Source: UBA7328 sp002471345
GTDB taxonomy: Bacteria; Bacteroidota; Bacteroidia; Chitinophagales; Saprospiraceae
Direction of reading: 5' to 3'
Assembly (NCBI GenBank): GCA_964011275.1
Contig: CAXGOB010000020.1
Location: forward strand, 5,652 to 69,651
Length of the DNA stretch: 64,000 nucleotides
A program made the translations under genes and the position numbers. The stretch's first letter is position 1; every line of letters begins with the position of its first letter. The notes beneath the pieces are model-generated. The model was not told the origin of the DNA, made no database searches, and saw nothing but the letters and a program-made list of their open reading frames with translations. Below, piece by piece: positions 17,400 through 25,659 of the stretch.

Positions 17400-17539
17400 A
17401 TTTATGTTTTTCCGAGAATAGGGCTAAAATAAGAAGTAATACTAATAAAGTCTGTTTGTCGAAAAGAAGTGAATTAGGCTTTTTTAATACTACTTGTATT
17501 TATCATTTTATAAATTTAGGCATTCTAAAACCTGACTCG

Positions 17540-19144
17540 ATGAGAATCCTTTGCCTTTTATTGACTTTCATATTTTCTTCAACTAGCTATTCTCAATATT
17601 CGACTTACCAAGATAGCTTAATTCAACTTTCAAAAACACTGAGCGATAAAAATGAGCAGGCCAAAGTGTTGAATCAGATTATCTGGTCATTTAATAGAAA
17701 TGTAGAGGTCGCAGAACCATTTTTGGATCAATATGATGAAGTAGGTGACGAATTAGACAGTGATGACATAAGACAAAGGGCATTTTACCAAAGAGGAGTA
17801 ATTTATAGAGTTGCAGGTAGATTTGTTGAAGCTTTAAATTCTCTTAATAAGTGTGAGTCTATAAGCAGAAGAATAAAGGACGAAGTGATGTTAGCAAATG
17901 TCACTTATCAGATAGGTGCCTTGTATAATGCACAAGCTAGATATGAGGAGAGTTTTGAGGTGCTACTAGAGTCTCTTAATTTATTTGAAAGTCAGAAGGA
18001 CAGATCAAGTGAGGCTTTAGTGCTAAATGTCCTTGCAATAGGGTATAAAAAAATTGGTAGAAGAGATGATGCAGAGTCAGCCATGTTAAAAGCATTATCC
18101 ATTTACGAATCACTAGAAGATGATGGTGGGCAGGCTGATGTATCTCATAATCTTGGAAATTTCTATTCTGAAAATGAAGACTTTGAGAAAGCTCTAGAAT
18201 ATTATAAAAACCAAGAAGTGCTTGACAAAAAGAGCAATTATCAACCTGGTTTGGCTTTCCTGTATGAAGCTATGGGCAATGTTTATTCACTTCAAAATTT
18301 AGACAAAAAAGCTAATGTGAAGTTAAATGAGGCTCTTGAGATTTGGAAAGAAATACAAGGGAGAAAACAAGAGGCTGCAGTTTTGATAAAATTAGGACTA
18401 AATGAATCTAAGTTGGGAAGCTCTTCAAATGGTAGAAAAAGAGTGTTAAAAGCTCTAGATATTGCTTCTGAAGAGGAAGACTTAGAAAATATACAAGAGG
18501 CAAAATTGGCCCTTGCTCAGCTTTCTGAGCTAGATGAAAAGTATAGAGAGGCATATCATTTTCATTTACAGTATGAGTCACTGAAAGACAGTCTCAGATC
18601 AGAAAAGGTAACCTCACAAATTAATAGCCTAACAGCTAGCTATGAAGCAGAAAAAAAAGAAAAGGAAATCGAACTACTCAAAAGTGAAAATTTATTGAAG
18701 GATCAACAGCTGAGTAAGAAAAGAATTCAGCAAGGCCTATTCGCAGCATTATCATTTTTTCTAATCGGATTAATTCTCTTATTGAATATGTATTTTTCTC
18801 AAAGGAGAAAACTTAGAGAATCAGAATACAACCAAGAAATCAAACACAAAGTGAATGCAATTGAAAGATTAAATGGAAGAATATCTGACCTCTTAGATCA
18901 AAAAGACAAATTAGAACTCAGACCCCAAGATGAAATAAATGAGCTTTTGGACAGCCAACTCACAGATAAAGAATATGAAGTACTCAATGCCATAGCTAAA
19001 GGAAATACAAATAAGGAAATTGCTGAATCCCAGTTTATCTCAGAAAACACAGTGAAGTTCCATTTGAAAAACCTGTATTCAAAACTCGATGTGAGCAATA
19101 GAAAAGAAGCAGTTAAGAAAATAGCAAGTTTAGTCCAACTCTAA
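17540..19144 (+). CDS. TPR-transmembrane-LuxR-HTH regulator
   Basis: A 534-residue one-component regulator. A signal peptide (MRILCLLLTFIFSSTSYSQ) is followed by about six tetratricopeptide repeats in the periplasm. A coiled coil (ASYEAEKKEKEIELLKSEN) leads to a membrane segment at about residue 405-425 (GLFAALSFFLIGLILLLNMYF). A cytoplasmic coiled coil and a C-terminal LuxR/GerE helix-turn-helix (LTDKEYEVLNAIAKGNTNKEIAE, then ISENTVKFHLKNLYSKL) complete it. A periplasmic cue sensed through the TPRs is presumably passed across the membrane to the DNA-binding domain. ATG at 17540 starts directly at the signal peptide; longer forms would read through AT-rich leader. It is followed by a hairpin and then a second HTH protein of unusual design. 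Confidence 0.88.
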   Translation: MRILCLLLTFIFSSTSYSQYSTYQDSLIQLSKTLSDKNEQAKVLNQIIWSFNRNVEVAEPFLDQYDEVGDELDSDDIRQRAFYQRGVIYRVAGRFVEALNSLNKCESISRRIKDEVMLANVTYQIGALYNAQARYEESFEVLLESLNLFESQKDRSSEALVLNVLAIGYKKIGRRDDAESAMLKALSIYESLEDDGGQADVSHNLGNFYSENEDFEKALEYYKNQEVLDKKSNYQPGLAFLYEAMGNVYSLQNLDKKANVKLNEALEIWKEIQGRKQEAAVLIKLGLNESKLGSSSNGRKRVLKALDIASEEEDLENIQEAKLALAQLSELDEKYREAYHFHLQYESLKDSLRSEKVTSQINSLTASYEAEKKEKEIELLKSENLLKDQQLSKKRIQQGLFAALSFFLIGLILLLNMYFSQRRKLRESEYNQEIKHKVNAIERLNGRISDLLDQKDKLELRPQDEINELLDSQLTDKEYEVLNAIAKGNTNKEIAESQFISENTVKFHLKNLYSKLDVSNRKEAVKKIASLVQL

Positions 19145-19164
19145 AGAAGATTCGCTTTTATTTG

Positions 19165-19188
19165 ACCTACCCACAGCGGGTAGTTTTC
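19165..19188 (+). terminator. Intrinsic terminator after the TPR-LuxR gene
   Basis: CTACCC at 19167-19172 and GGGTAG at 19178-19183 form a six-pair stem with a five-base loop (ACAGC), followed by TTTTC. It lies 22 bases after the stop codon and separates this gene from the next regulator. Confidence 0.65.
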
Positions 19189-19255
19189 ATTCTATTCAAG
19201 AATACCACCTGTATTGAGTAGGGCAATTGAATTCCCTTTAATTCAGATTTGCCCT

Positions 19256-19366
19256 ATGAAATCAAACAATTTGATAGAAGCTATTCATGAAAATCGAATT
19301 TTGATATTGGCTTTACTGCTGATAAGTATAGGAATAGTCATCATGTTGTTTGCCATTTTTCAATAG
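19256..19366 (+). CDS. Small single-span membrane peptide (36 codons)
   Basis: ATG at 19256 opens a 36-residue frame: a polar head (MKSNNLIEAIHENR) and a strongly hydrophobic tail (ILILALLLISIGIVIMLFAIF), ending at TAG 19364-19366. It lies between the TPR-LuxR gene and the LuxR-S74 gene, about 24 bases before the latter's start. The clean head-plus-helix design supports a real tail-anchored peptide, but length alone cannot prove coding. If real, its position suggests a partner of the membrane-tethered regulator that follows. Confidence 0.4.
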   Translation: MKSNNLIEAIHENRILILALLLISIGIVIMLFAIFQ

Positions 19367-19390
19367 ATAAATTATCACAAAACAATTCTT

Positions 19391-20572
19391 ATGAAAATCA
19401 GTGCCATTTCGAAAAGAGAAAAAGAAGTCCTTAATCTTATTGCACATGAATACACATCAAAACAGATAGCTCGTGAGCTATTTATCAGACCGCATACAGC
19501 AGATTCGCACCGTAAAAACCTGATTTCAAAAATGGGATTGAAGAATTCAGCAGGGCTTGTGAGGGTCGGTTTTCAAAAGGGACTTCTATTATTTGCTTGC
19601 TTAATTGTCATATGTTCCCTGCAGTTACATGGTCAAGGAGATATTGAAATAGAAGGAAAAATAGAGATTGAGAAAGGTACTGGAAATGTGATTATTGGTA
19701 AAGACGCTGCCAATAGTATTACATCTGGAAACAATTCTATTATCGGGCATGAAGCAGCTAGAGATATAATTAGTGCAGGTTCTAATGTCGTAATAGGGAG
19801 ATGGGCTGGACTTACGATGCAATATTCTGGTGAGAATGTTTACGTAGGAAATCAAGCAGGGAAGTTTAATAATACAGGATTTAGAAATGTCATGGTTGGA
19901 ACAGGTGCGGGTCAGTTGTCGGAAGGGTATCACAATGTAATAATTGGAGCAGATTCTGATCCCTCAGATCCTGATGTAAATCATTCTATATCAATAGGTT
20001 ATAATGTAGAATTTGCTTGTTCTAATTGTGCAATGATAGGCCCTGCTGGTGATGAGGCAGTGAATGTAGGAATAGGAATTTCTGCTCCTGAAACTCCACT
20101 TCATATCAAGCAGAAAAGTGAATCTGGTATAAAAGGAATGAGAATGACGGATTCTGAAGATTCAGAAACATGGGATCTTTCTACTGTTCTAGATAATCTC
20201 TCTTTTAGCAGAAATGGTGTGGTAAAAGCATTTATCAGTCCGACAGATGGGATGTACACTGCTTCTGACTTTCGACTAAAAAAGAATATCGATAATCTTA
20301 AAAATGGGTTAGTGTCAGTATTAAAATTAGAACCTAAGTCTTATCAATATAAAGATGTTCAGAATGGTAAAAAGTCCATAGGGTTTATAGCACAAGATGT
20401 AAAAGATATCATTCCTGAATTGGTATCTTCTAATGGTGAATATCTTGGAGTAAATTATGATGGACTTGTAGCATTAGCAATTCAGGCCATTAAGGAACAA
20501 CAAGAATTAATCAACTCATTACAATCTCAAATTAATGATCTTGCCAAAATTAGATCCGTCAAAAGTCAATAA
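19391..20572 (+). CDS. LuxR-type HTH fused to membrane segment, beta-stalk and S74 self-cleaving chaperone domain
   Basis: A 393-residue protein with an unusual order of parts. Residues 4-60 are a LuxR/GerE helix-turn-helix (ISKREKEVLNLIAHEYTSKQIAREL, shown here only as the family start). Residues 65-80 are hydrophobic (LLLFACLIVICSLQLHGQ). Residues 95-230 hold short glycine-rich repeats (NVVIGRWAG, NVYVGNQAG, NVMVGTGAG, NVIIGADSD) of the kind seen in trimeric beta-stalks. Residues 292-378 are a peptidase-S74 intramolecular chaperone: SDFRLKKNI with Ser292 and Lys297, then IGFIAQDVKDIIPELV and VNYDGLVALAIQAIKEQ. The Ser-x4-Lys spacing equals the catalytic dyad of tail-spike chaperones and MYRF. 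Seen: the domain order. Inferred: HTH inside, stalk outside, trimerisation and self-cleavage. LHGQ could also be a signal-peptidase site. No phage genes lie nearby. Confidence 0.85.
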   Translation: MKISAISKREKEVLNLIAHEYTSKQIARELFIRPHTADSHRKNLISKMGLKNSAGLVRVGFQKGLLLFACLIVICSLQLHGQGDIEIEGKIEIEKGTGNVIIGKDAANSITSGNNSIIGHEAARDIISAGSNVVIGRWAGLTMQYSGENVYVGNQAGKFNNTGFRNVMVGTGAGQLSEGYHNVIIGADSDPSDPDVNHSISIGYNVEFACSNCAMIGPAGDEAVNVGIGISAPETPLHIKQKSESGIKGMRMTDSEDSETWDLSTVLDNLSFSRNGVVKAFISPTDGMYTASDFRLKKNIDNLKNGLVSVLKLEPKSYQYKDVQNGKKSIGFIAQDVKDIIPELVSSNGEYLGVNYDGLVALAIQAIKEQQELINSLQSQINDLAKIRSVKSQ

Positions 20573-20596
20573 ATAACAGGTCAATTTATATGATGT

Positions 20597-20637
20597 AAAA
20601 AAGGAGCAATGAATTTAGTCTTTCATTGCTCTTTTAT
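20597..20637. terminator. Bidirectional hairpin terminator
   Basis: GAGCAATGAA at 20604-20613 and TTCATTGCTC at 20622-20631 form a perfect ten-pair stem with an eight-base loop. A run of A precedes it and TTTTAT follows, so it can stop transcription from both converging genes. Confidence 0.8.
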
Positions 20638-20697
20638 ACGGTTCCAAACGAATTGGTAAATGAGATACAAAAAATCTCATTTCATTTTTAAAGTTTT

Positions 20698-21273
20698 CTA
20701 TTCTGGCTTTTGCTCAGCCATTTCTATGTTACATATTATTTCTATCATTGGAGCTACTCCTCTACCTGCTCCTGATACTTCAAAGTCGTTTCTATTCACT
20801 TTTCCAATGATTTGAAAGCCAACTTTGTTACCACCATTTCTAGCTTTGGTTGATCCTATATGATTAGCTGGGAGTTCTACTTCTTTAGTATTTCCTTTCA
20901 TAGTAAGATCACCTACTACTTTATACATGCTGTCGCCAGACTTGGTAAATGATTTACTCACGAAAGATATAGTGGGGTGATTTTCCATATCAAAAAAATC
21001 ATCTTTTTTTAAATGGTTGTCTCGTCCTTCAGCTCCAGTACTTACACTGCCCACTTGAGCTGTGAATGAAACCTTTGCGTCCGTAAAATCTTCAGGTGTT
21101 CCCCCTTCTACAGTTGCTTCAAAATCCATAAATCTTCCATTAATAAAAGAAATGCCATAGTGTTTAGCATTAAACATTACACTTGAGTGATTGGCATCAA
21201 TTTTCCAAGATTGAGTAATACCACTATAAGATAATAACATTAGGGCAATCAATAAGACCATACAGTTTTTCAT
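20698..21273 (-). CDS. YceI-family lipid-binding periplasmic protein
   Basis: A 191-residue secreted protein of the YceI lipocalin-like barrel family, thought to bind isoprenoid lipids such as polyprenyl quinones in the periplasm. A signal peptide ends in SGITQ. The opening WKIDANHSSVMFNAKHYGISFINGRF and later SFVSKSFTKSGDSMYKVVGDLTMKG are diagnostic. The usual length of the family is about 190 residues, so it is complete. It converges with the LuxR-S74 gene across a strong hairpin. No quinone or cytochrome b561 partner is adjacent. Confidence 0.9.
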   Translation of the reverse strand: MKNCMVLLIALMLLSYSGITQSWKIDANHSSVMFNAKHYGISFINGRFMDFEATVEGGTPEDFTDAKVSFTAQVGSVSTGAEGRDNHLKKDDFFDMENHPTISFVSKSFTKSGDSMYKVVGDLTMKGNTKEVELPANHIGSTKARNGGNKVGFQIIGKVNRNDFEVSGAGRGVAPMIEIICNIEMAEQKPE

Positions 21274-21466
21274 GTTTTTAGATTTTATTTCTTACAATCT
21301 ACCAAATTTTATGAAGATCTATAGATATGGAAAAGAGTGATTGGCCTGTAGTTTTGAACTACTATACTTCATAAAAGGCAGAAGTCAATGATAATTGGTC
21401 TTTTTGAAAGTGTTATAATATTGTAAAAGTCTCGGGTTCATCAGTATAGAAGGAGTGTCATTTCGC

Positions 21467-21474
21467 TATCTTTG
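21467..21474 (+). promoter_or_regulatory. Possible -7 promoter box (TATCTTTG)
   Basis: TATCTTTG fits the Bacteroidota -7 consensus TAnnTTTG exactly. It ends eight bases before the ATG at 21483, so a transcript starting at the usual distance would have almost no leader. No clear -33 TTTG was seen. Confidence 0.4.
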
Positions 21475-21482
21475 GACACTTC

Positions 21483-22871
21483 ATGAAATTCAAAGCATTT
21501 CTTTTTTCATTCTTTATTGCCTTAACACTGAATGGCCAGTCGTTTTTCTACAATACGCAGCAATTTGGACTTAATAGCACTCTCTTAGGTGGAGCAGTAA
21601 CAGCTGGTAGTTCTGATCTGAGTATGATTTACTATAACCCAGCAGCACTTCGTTATGCTCCAGACAAAGGGATTGATTTTGCACTTTTTATTCCTTCATA
21701 TAGCATAACCAACTATGGTGATAAATTAGGAAGTGGGAAAGATGTCAATGACAGAAATATTTCTTTCAATCCAAGTTTATTTACTTATAAAACCAGTATC
21801 GGAAAATTCAGTTTTGTTTTTACTCTTCTGCAAAAGGATCTCTGGGATAATGATATACGACATTCCATTTTAAATGAGAGCACAGATCGAGTATCAAAGA
21901 AAGCTCTGAGTTATGATTATGAAGGGGACGAAAAATGGTTTGGTATAGGAAGTAGCTTTAATATTTCAGATCATTTTTCAATAGGAATAAGCCAGTTTTG
22001 GAATATCCTCAATAGTAACTATGAGTATGGCTTGTCTTCTGATGTGCAAAACCTTGTTGAAAATAGACTTGAGGAGTTTTATTCTGATCAATTTCATCTG
22101 AATGTTTCCAGCATTTTTTCCATGACTACTAAAATAGGTGTCGCTTATACTGGAAAGAATGACAAATTGGGTGCAGTGGTTACTACTCCTTATTATACCC
22201 CGTATTCAAATTCTGCCAACTTTGAGAAGGCGACCTCGATCCTAGATTTTGGAAGAACAGTAATGACGAATACTATTGATTTTGATATTGACCCCGTAAT
22301 AAAGAATGCATGGGAAGTAGACTTGGGGTATAGTCGAATTCTTCCAGATAGCTCTGAACTTTGGTTTAAAGTAGCATATCACAGTGCTGTAGATGAATAT
22401 GAAATGTTTACTTCTGATAGAATCAATTTGGAAGGTCTTAGTTTTGTCAGCGGATTGAATAAAGTTGTAAATCTTTCACTGGGTTATGCTAAAGATTTTA
22501 ATGAAAAGTTTCAGTTCTTAGGAAGTGTAAGAACAAATTACAATGCAGGAATTCAGCAATCTAATAATCAAAGGAGTCAGAGTATCATTCTATTAGAAAA
22601 GGATCGAATGCATATAGCATTGGGTACTAAAATTCAGAGTCGTAATGCCTCCTTTGTTGTAGGGCTGGATTATGGATTTTCAATAAGTAAAGAGTCTCCA
22701 CCTTTTGAGAATTTTCCAACATTCAATCTCCTTGATCTGCAAGAAACAGGTTATTCTCAAAAATCTTTGACACTCTTGCTCACTTACGAGTTTTTCTTGG
22801 ATCGTATGGGTCAAAATATTTCTCGAATGCTAGAAAGAGATAAGAAAGAATCTACTTCGTATCCTCATTGA
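21483..22871 (+). CDS. FadL/OmpP1-like outer membrane beta-barrel protein
   Basis: A 462-residue protein with a signal peptide (MKFKAFLFSFFIALTLNGQ). The first mature stretch, NSTLLGGAVTAGSSDLSMIYYNPAALRYAP, matches the N-terminal hatch of FadL-type porins, which carries the conserved 'NPA' turn. The remainder alternates short hydrophobic strands with polar turns, as expected for a barrel that admits hydrophobic molecules. The C-terminal strand is followed by a charged tail. Assignment to the FadL-like group is by this pattern only; the substrate is open. It is next to, but probably not co-transcribed with, the glycosidase that follows about 110 bases later. Confidence 0.7.
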   Translation: MKFKAFLFSFFIALTLNGQSFFYNTQQFGLNSTLLGGAVTAGSSDLSMIYYNPAALRYAPDKGIDFALFIPSYSITNYGDKLGSGKDVNDRNISFNPSLFTYKTSIGKFSFVFTLLQKDLWDNDIRHSILNESTDRVSKKALSYDYEGDEKWFGIGSSFNISDHFSIGISQFWNILNSNYEYGLSSDVQNLVENRLEEFYSDQFHLNVSSIFSMTTKIGVAYTGKNDKLGAVVTTPYYTPYSNSANFEKATSILDFGRTVMTNTIDFDIDPVIKNAWEVDLGYSRILPDSSELWFKVAYHSAVDEYEMFTSDRINLEGLSFVSGLNKVVNLSLGYAKDFNEKFQFLGSVRTNYNAGIQQSNNQRSQSIILLEKDRMHIALGTKIQSRNASFVVGLDYGFSISKESPPFENFPTFNLLDLQETGYSQKSLTLLLTYEFFLDRMGQNISRMLERDKKESTSYPH

Positions 22872-22985
22872 GTTATTATGTTTTAAATCATTTGGATTTT
22901 AGCAACATGTTATCATGGCTATATATCTGTATAAAGACTTTTGAAATTGTAGTATTTTCACAATACAAAGTTCAGGTCATCAACA

Positions 22986-24116
22986 ATGGTATCTTTTAGA
23001 ATTTGTTCTGTTGCAATAGTTATTATCTCTATAGTTATCATGTCATTTGATATTGTAGGAGATAAATACACAGATCGGGTTGAAAGTAAAACTCCTAAAA
23101 TGAATGGTCTTTGCTGGGTGGCAGGTGATTCTATCGCTGAGCACAACATTGATGATATTTTAGATTTAGGAGCCACATGGATTTCTCAAACGCCATTTGG
23201 TTTGATGAATGGCCATACCGATCCTAACATTGAATTGATGAATGAGAGAGCATGGTGGGGAGAGACAGATAAAGGAATCATTTATACGGCAAGAGAAGCA
23301 AAGAAAAAGGGTGTTAAAACAATGCTTAAACCTCACATCTGGATCAGAAATAGCAATGGTAAATGGAGGTCGGATATTGCTATGGAGAGTAATGAGGAAT
23401 GGGATCAGTGGTTTGAGAGTTATAAGAAATGGATTTTGCATTATGCACGACTTGCAGAACAGAATCAGATTGAAGCACTCTGTATAGGTACAGAATTCGA
23501 TATTACTACGAGGAGGCATCCTGATAAGTGGAGATCTGTAATTGCAGAAATAAGAAAAGTCTATAAAGGTGATCTTACTTATGGTGCAAATTGGTATAGA
23601 GAATATGAAACCGTATCTTTTTGGGATGATTTAGACTTCATCGGAGTACAAGCCTATTTTCCTCTAGTAAAAGAAAATGTACCCAGTAAAGCTGCTCTAA
23701 TAAAATCTTGGGGAAAGCACAAAAGAAGCCTTAAAAAATTGTCTGAGAAGTACGATAAGAAAATCATTTTCACTGAGATTGGATATAAGAATACTGAGGA
23801 TGCAGCCATAGAGCCATGGACTTGGCCTCAAAACCTAGATGGTAACACTCCCATAAGTGATGCCACTCAGATGCTTTGCTACGAAGCTTTGTTCGAATCG
23901 CTATGGCATGAGTCATGGCTAGAAGGATTTTTTATTTGGAAGTGGTTTCATACTTCTTATAAGTATGAAGACTTTGATGAATATCATACAGAAAGACAAA
24001 AGCGCCGAAAAGAATGGGCCAAAAAAAGGGGAAGACCAATGAGACCAAGTATATATTTCTCTCCTCAATATACCGACGCAAGGGAAGTACTAAAGAAATG
24101 GTACTCTGCGGAATAG
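22986..24116 (+). CDS. GH113-like glycoside hydrolase (TIM barrel)
   Basis: A 376-residue enzyme with an N-terminal membrane or signal segment (RICSVAIVIISIVIMSF). The barrel begins with MNGLCWVAGD and contains VKTMLKPHIWI. The expected acid/base glutamate is in CIGTEFDITT at strand 4 and the nucleophile in IIFTEIGYKN at strand 7. These motifs and the size match GH113, whose known members act on beta-mannan. The N-terminal segment lacks a clear cleavage site, so the protein may stay membrane-anchored. Specificity is inferred from the family only. It is not inside a SusC/SusD-type locus. Confidence 0.78.
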   Translation: MVSFRICSVAIVIISIVIMSFDIVGDKYTDRVESKTPKMNGLCWVAGDSIAEHNIDDILDLGATWISQTPFGLMNGHTDPNIELMNERAWWGETDKGIIYTAREAKKKGVKTMLKPHIWIRNSNGKWRSDIAMESNEEWDQWFESYKKWILHYARLAEQNQIEALCIGTEFDITTRRHPDKWRSVIAEIRKVYKGDLTYGANWYREYETVSFWDDLDFIGVQAYFPLVKENVPSKAALIKSWGKHKRSLKKLSEKYDKKIIFTEIGYKNTEDAAIEPWTWPQNLDGNTPISDATQMLCYEALFESLWHESWLEGFFIWKWFHTSYKYEDFDEYHTERQKRRKEWAKKRGRPMRPSIYFSPQYTDAREVLKKWYSAE

Positions 24117-24169
24117 ATAGACATCATTTCTTTATAGGCTCTATACACGATCAACTAAATCCAAAATTC

Positions 24170-24177
24170 TATCTTTA
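24170..24177 (+). promoter_or_regulatory. Possible -7 promoter box (TATCTTTA)
   Basis: TATCTTTA is one base from the TAnnTTTG consensus and ends only five bases before the sigma-factor ATG at 24183. As with the box at 21467, this implies a very short or absent leader. No -33 element is evident. Confidence 0.3.
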
Positions 24178-24182
24178 CACCT

Positions 24183-24686
24183 ATGGCAGATAACGTCTGT
24201 AAGGAAGAAACATATCAATCTCTGTTTTACACTCATTCTGAGCATTTAAGAAACTTTCTTTACTATAAATCTGGCAACCTTGCTCAGGCTGAAGATTTGG
24301 TTCAAGATGCATTCTGTAAGTTATGGGAAAATTGTGGAGATGTTACTTTTGAGAAAGCCAAATCGTTTCTTTTCACTGTTGCAAATAATCTATTTCTAAA
24401 TCAAATACAACATCAGAAAGTGGTTTTGAAATTTGAGAGTAGAGGTCATTCTGAACGCAATGACGAAACTCCTCAATTTATCTTGGAAGAAAGTGAATTT
24501 AAAAAGAAATTGGAGGGAGCTATATCCTCTTTGCCTGAGGATCAAAGGACAGTTTTTCTAATGAATAGAATAGACAAAAAGAAGTATAGAGAAATTGCAG
24601 AAATCGTGGGAATAAGTGTGAAAGCGGTAGAAAAGAGAATGCACAAAGCATTGACTCATTTAAGAAAAATACATAAAGATGTGTAG
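24183..24686 (+). CDS. ECF-type RNA polymerase sigma factor
   Basis: A 167-residue sigma-70 family factor. Region 2 is visible as LFYTHSEHLRNFLYYKSGNLAQAEDLVQDAFCKLW, and region 4 as AISSLPEDQRTVFLMNRIDKKKYREIAEIVGISVKAVEKRMHKALTHLRK (shown as the family pattern). Together with the FecR-like anti-sigma and TonB receptor downstream it forms a cell-surface signalling system: an outer-membrane receptor senses a substrate, FecR relays it, and the sigma factor is freed to transcribe the receptor genes. The downstream gap to fecR is 73 bases. Confidence 0.92.
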   Translation: MADNVCKEETYQSLFYTHSEHLRNFLYYKSGNLAQAEDLVQDAFCKLWENCGDVTFEKAKSFLFTVANNLFLNQIQHQKVVLKFESRGHSERNDETPQFILEESEFKKKLEGAISSLPEDQRTVFLMNRIDKKKYREIAEIVGISVKAVEKRMHKALTHLRKIHKDV

Positions 24687-24759
24687 GGTATTTAGAGACA
24701 TAGCTGTTTTAGATATACAAGACATAAATAGAAATTATCGAATAGCACATTTATAAGTT

Positions 24760-25647
24760 ATGCCAGATCAAGATACACTTTATGCACGTTGGCTCAATGG
24801 AGATATATCTCCTGAAGAAGAAAAAGCCCTTCGCTCCTCTGGTGAGTGGGCAGAACTAGATGCAATAATAAATGCAGCCAATTCTTTTACACTTCCCAGA
24901 TATGATCATGATGATGCTTATAAAGCCCTAAAAAGCAAGAAAAAAGATACCCGAGTTTTACCTTTGAATGCCAAATGGATCATGGGGATAGCAGCAAGTG
25001 TCTCCGTATTAGTTGCTGCCTACTTTGTGTTGACTCCTACTCATACTCTGATTTCTGCAGCATATGCTGAAAATCAAATTCATCATACTTCAGATGAATC
25101 AATTATAGTACTTAATGATGGATCCAGTATTTCTTATGCTGAATCCGATTGGAAAAATGAAAGAATAGTTAATTTGATAGGAGAGGCTTCATTTGATGTG
25201 ACCGAAGGATCTCCTTTTATCGTTCAGACAGCCTATGGACAGGTAGAAGTACTTGGTACTACATTCAATGTCAGATCATGGGACAATGCAATATCAGTGG
25301 AGTGTTATACAGGCAGAGTAAAAGTGACTTATGGAGGGAAAGAGGCCGTGCTTGCAAAAGGGAAAGGTGTGAAAATAGCGGGTAATAATTCGACTTCTTT
25401 TAATATTGATCACAATAGTGCTAAGTGGCAATCTGGCTTATCTATTTTTAGAAGTGAGAGAATAGAAAATGTCTTCATTGAGTTAGGACGACAATACAAC
25501 GTTGTTGTTGATTATGAAGGAGATAGAATGCGTTTTTCAGGTGGATTTGTACATGATGATATCAATAATGCATTGTATCAGATCACTGGGCCTTTAGGAT
25601 TGAGTTATGAAATAAAGCCTGATAATATCGTTAGAGTATTTAAGTAA
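24760..25647 (+). CDS. FecR-family anti-sigma factor
   Basis: A 295-residue membrane protein. The cytoplasmic head (LYARWLNGDISPEEEKALRSSGEW) should bind the sigma factor. A membrane segment follows at about residue 72-90 (WIMGIAASVSVLVAAYFVLT). The periplasmic FecR domain shows VLNDGSSISYAESDW, VNLIGEASFDVTEGSPFIVQT and VEVLGTTFNVRSW. A C-terminal DUF4974-like domain (FSGGFVHDDINNALYQITGPLGLSYE) would meet the receptor's signalling domain. All parts are in the normal order and length. It sits 12 bases upstream of the receptor gene. Confidence 0.92.
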   Translation: MPDQDTLYARWLNGDISPEEEKALRSSGEWAELDAIINAANSFTLPRYDHDDAYKALKSKKKDTRVLPLNAKWIMGIAASVSVLVAAYFVLTPTHTLISAAYAENQIHHTSDESIIVLNDGSSISYAESDWKNERIVNLIGEASFDVTEGSPFIVQTAYGQVEVLGTTFNVRSWDNAISVECYTGRVKVTYGGKEAVLAKGKGVKIAGNNSTSFNIDHNSAKWQSGLSIFRSERIENVFIELGRQYNVVVDYEGDRMRFSGGFVHDDINNALYQITGPLGLSYEIKPDNIVRVFK

Positions 25648-25659
25648 GACAAATTCAAC

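Noticed and set aside
17312..17539. Extended N-terminus of the TPR-LuxR regulator
   Set aside because: The added 76 residues overlap the NIPSNAP gene on the other strand and would bury the signal peptide that starts at the ATG at 17540.
19391..20572. Phage tail-fibre gene of a prophage
   Set aside because: No structural, integrase, lysis or packaging gene is nearby, and the protein begins with an HTH and a membrane segment, not a tail-attachment domain.
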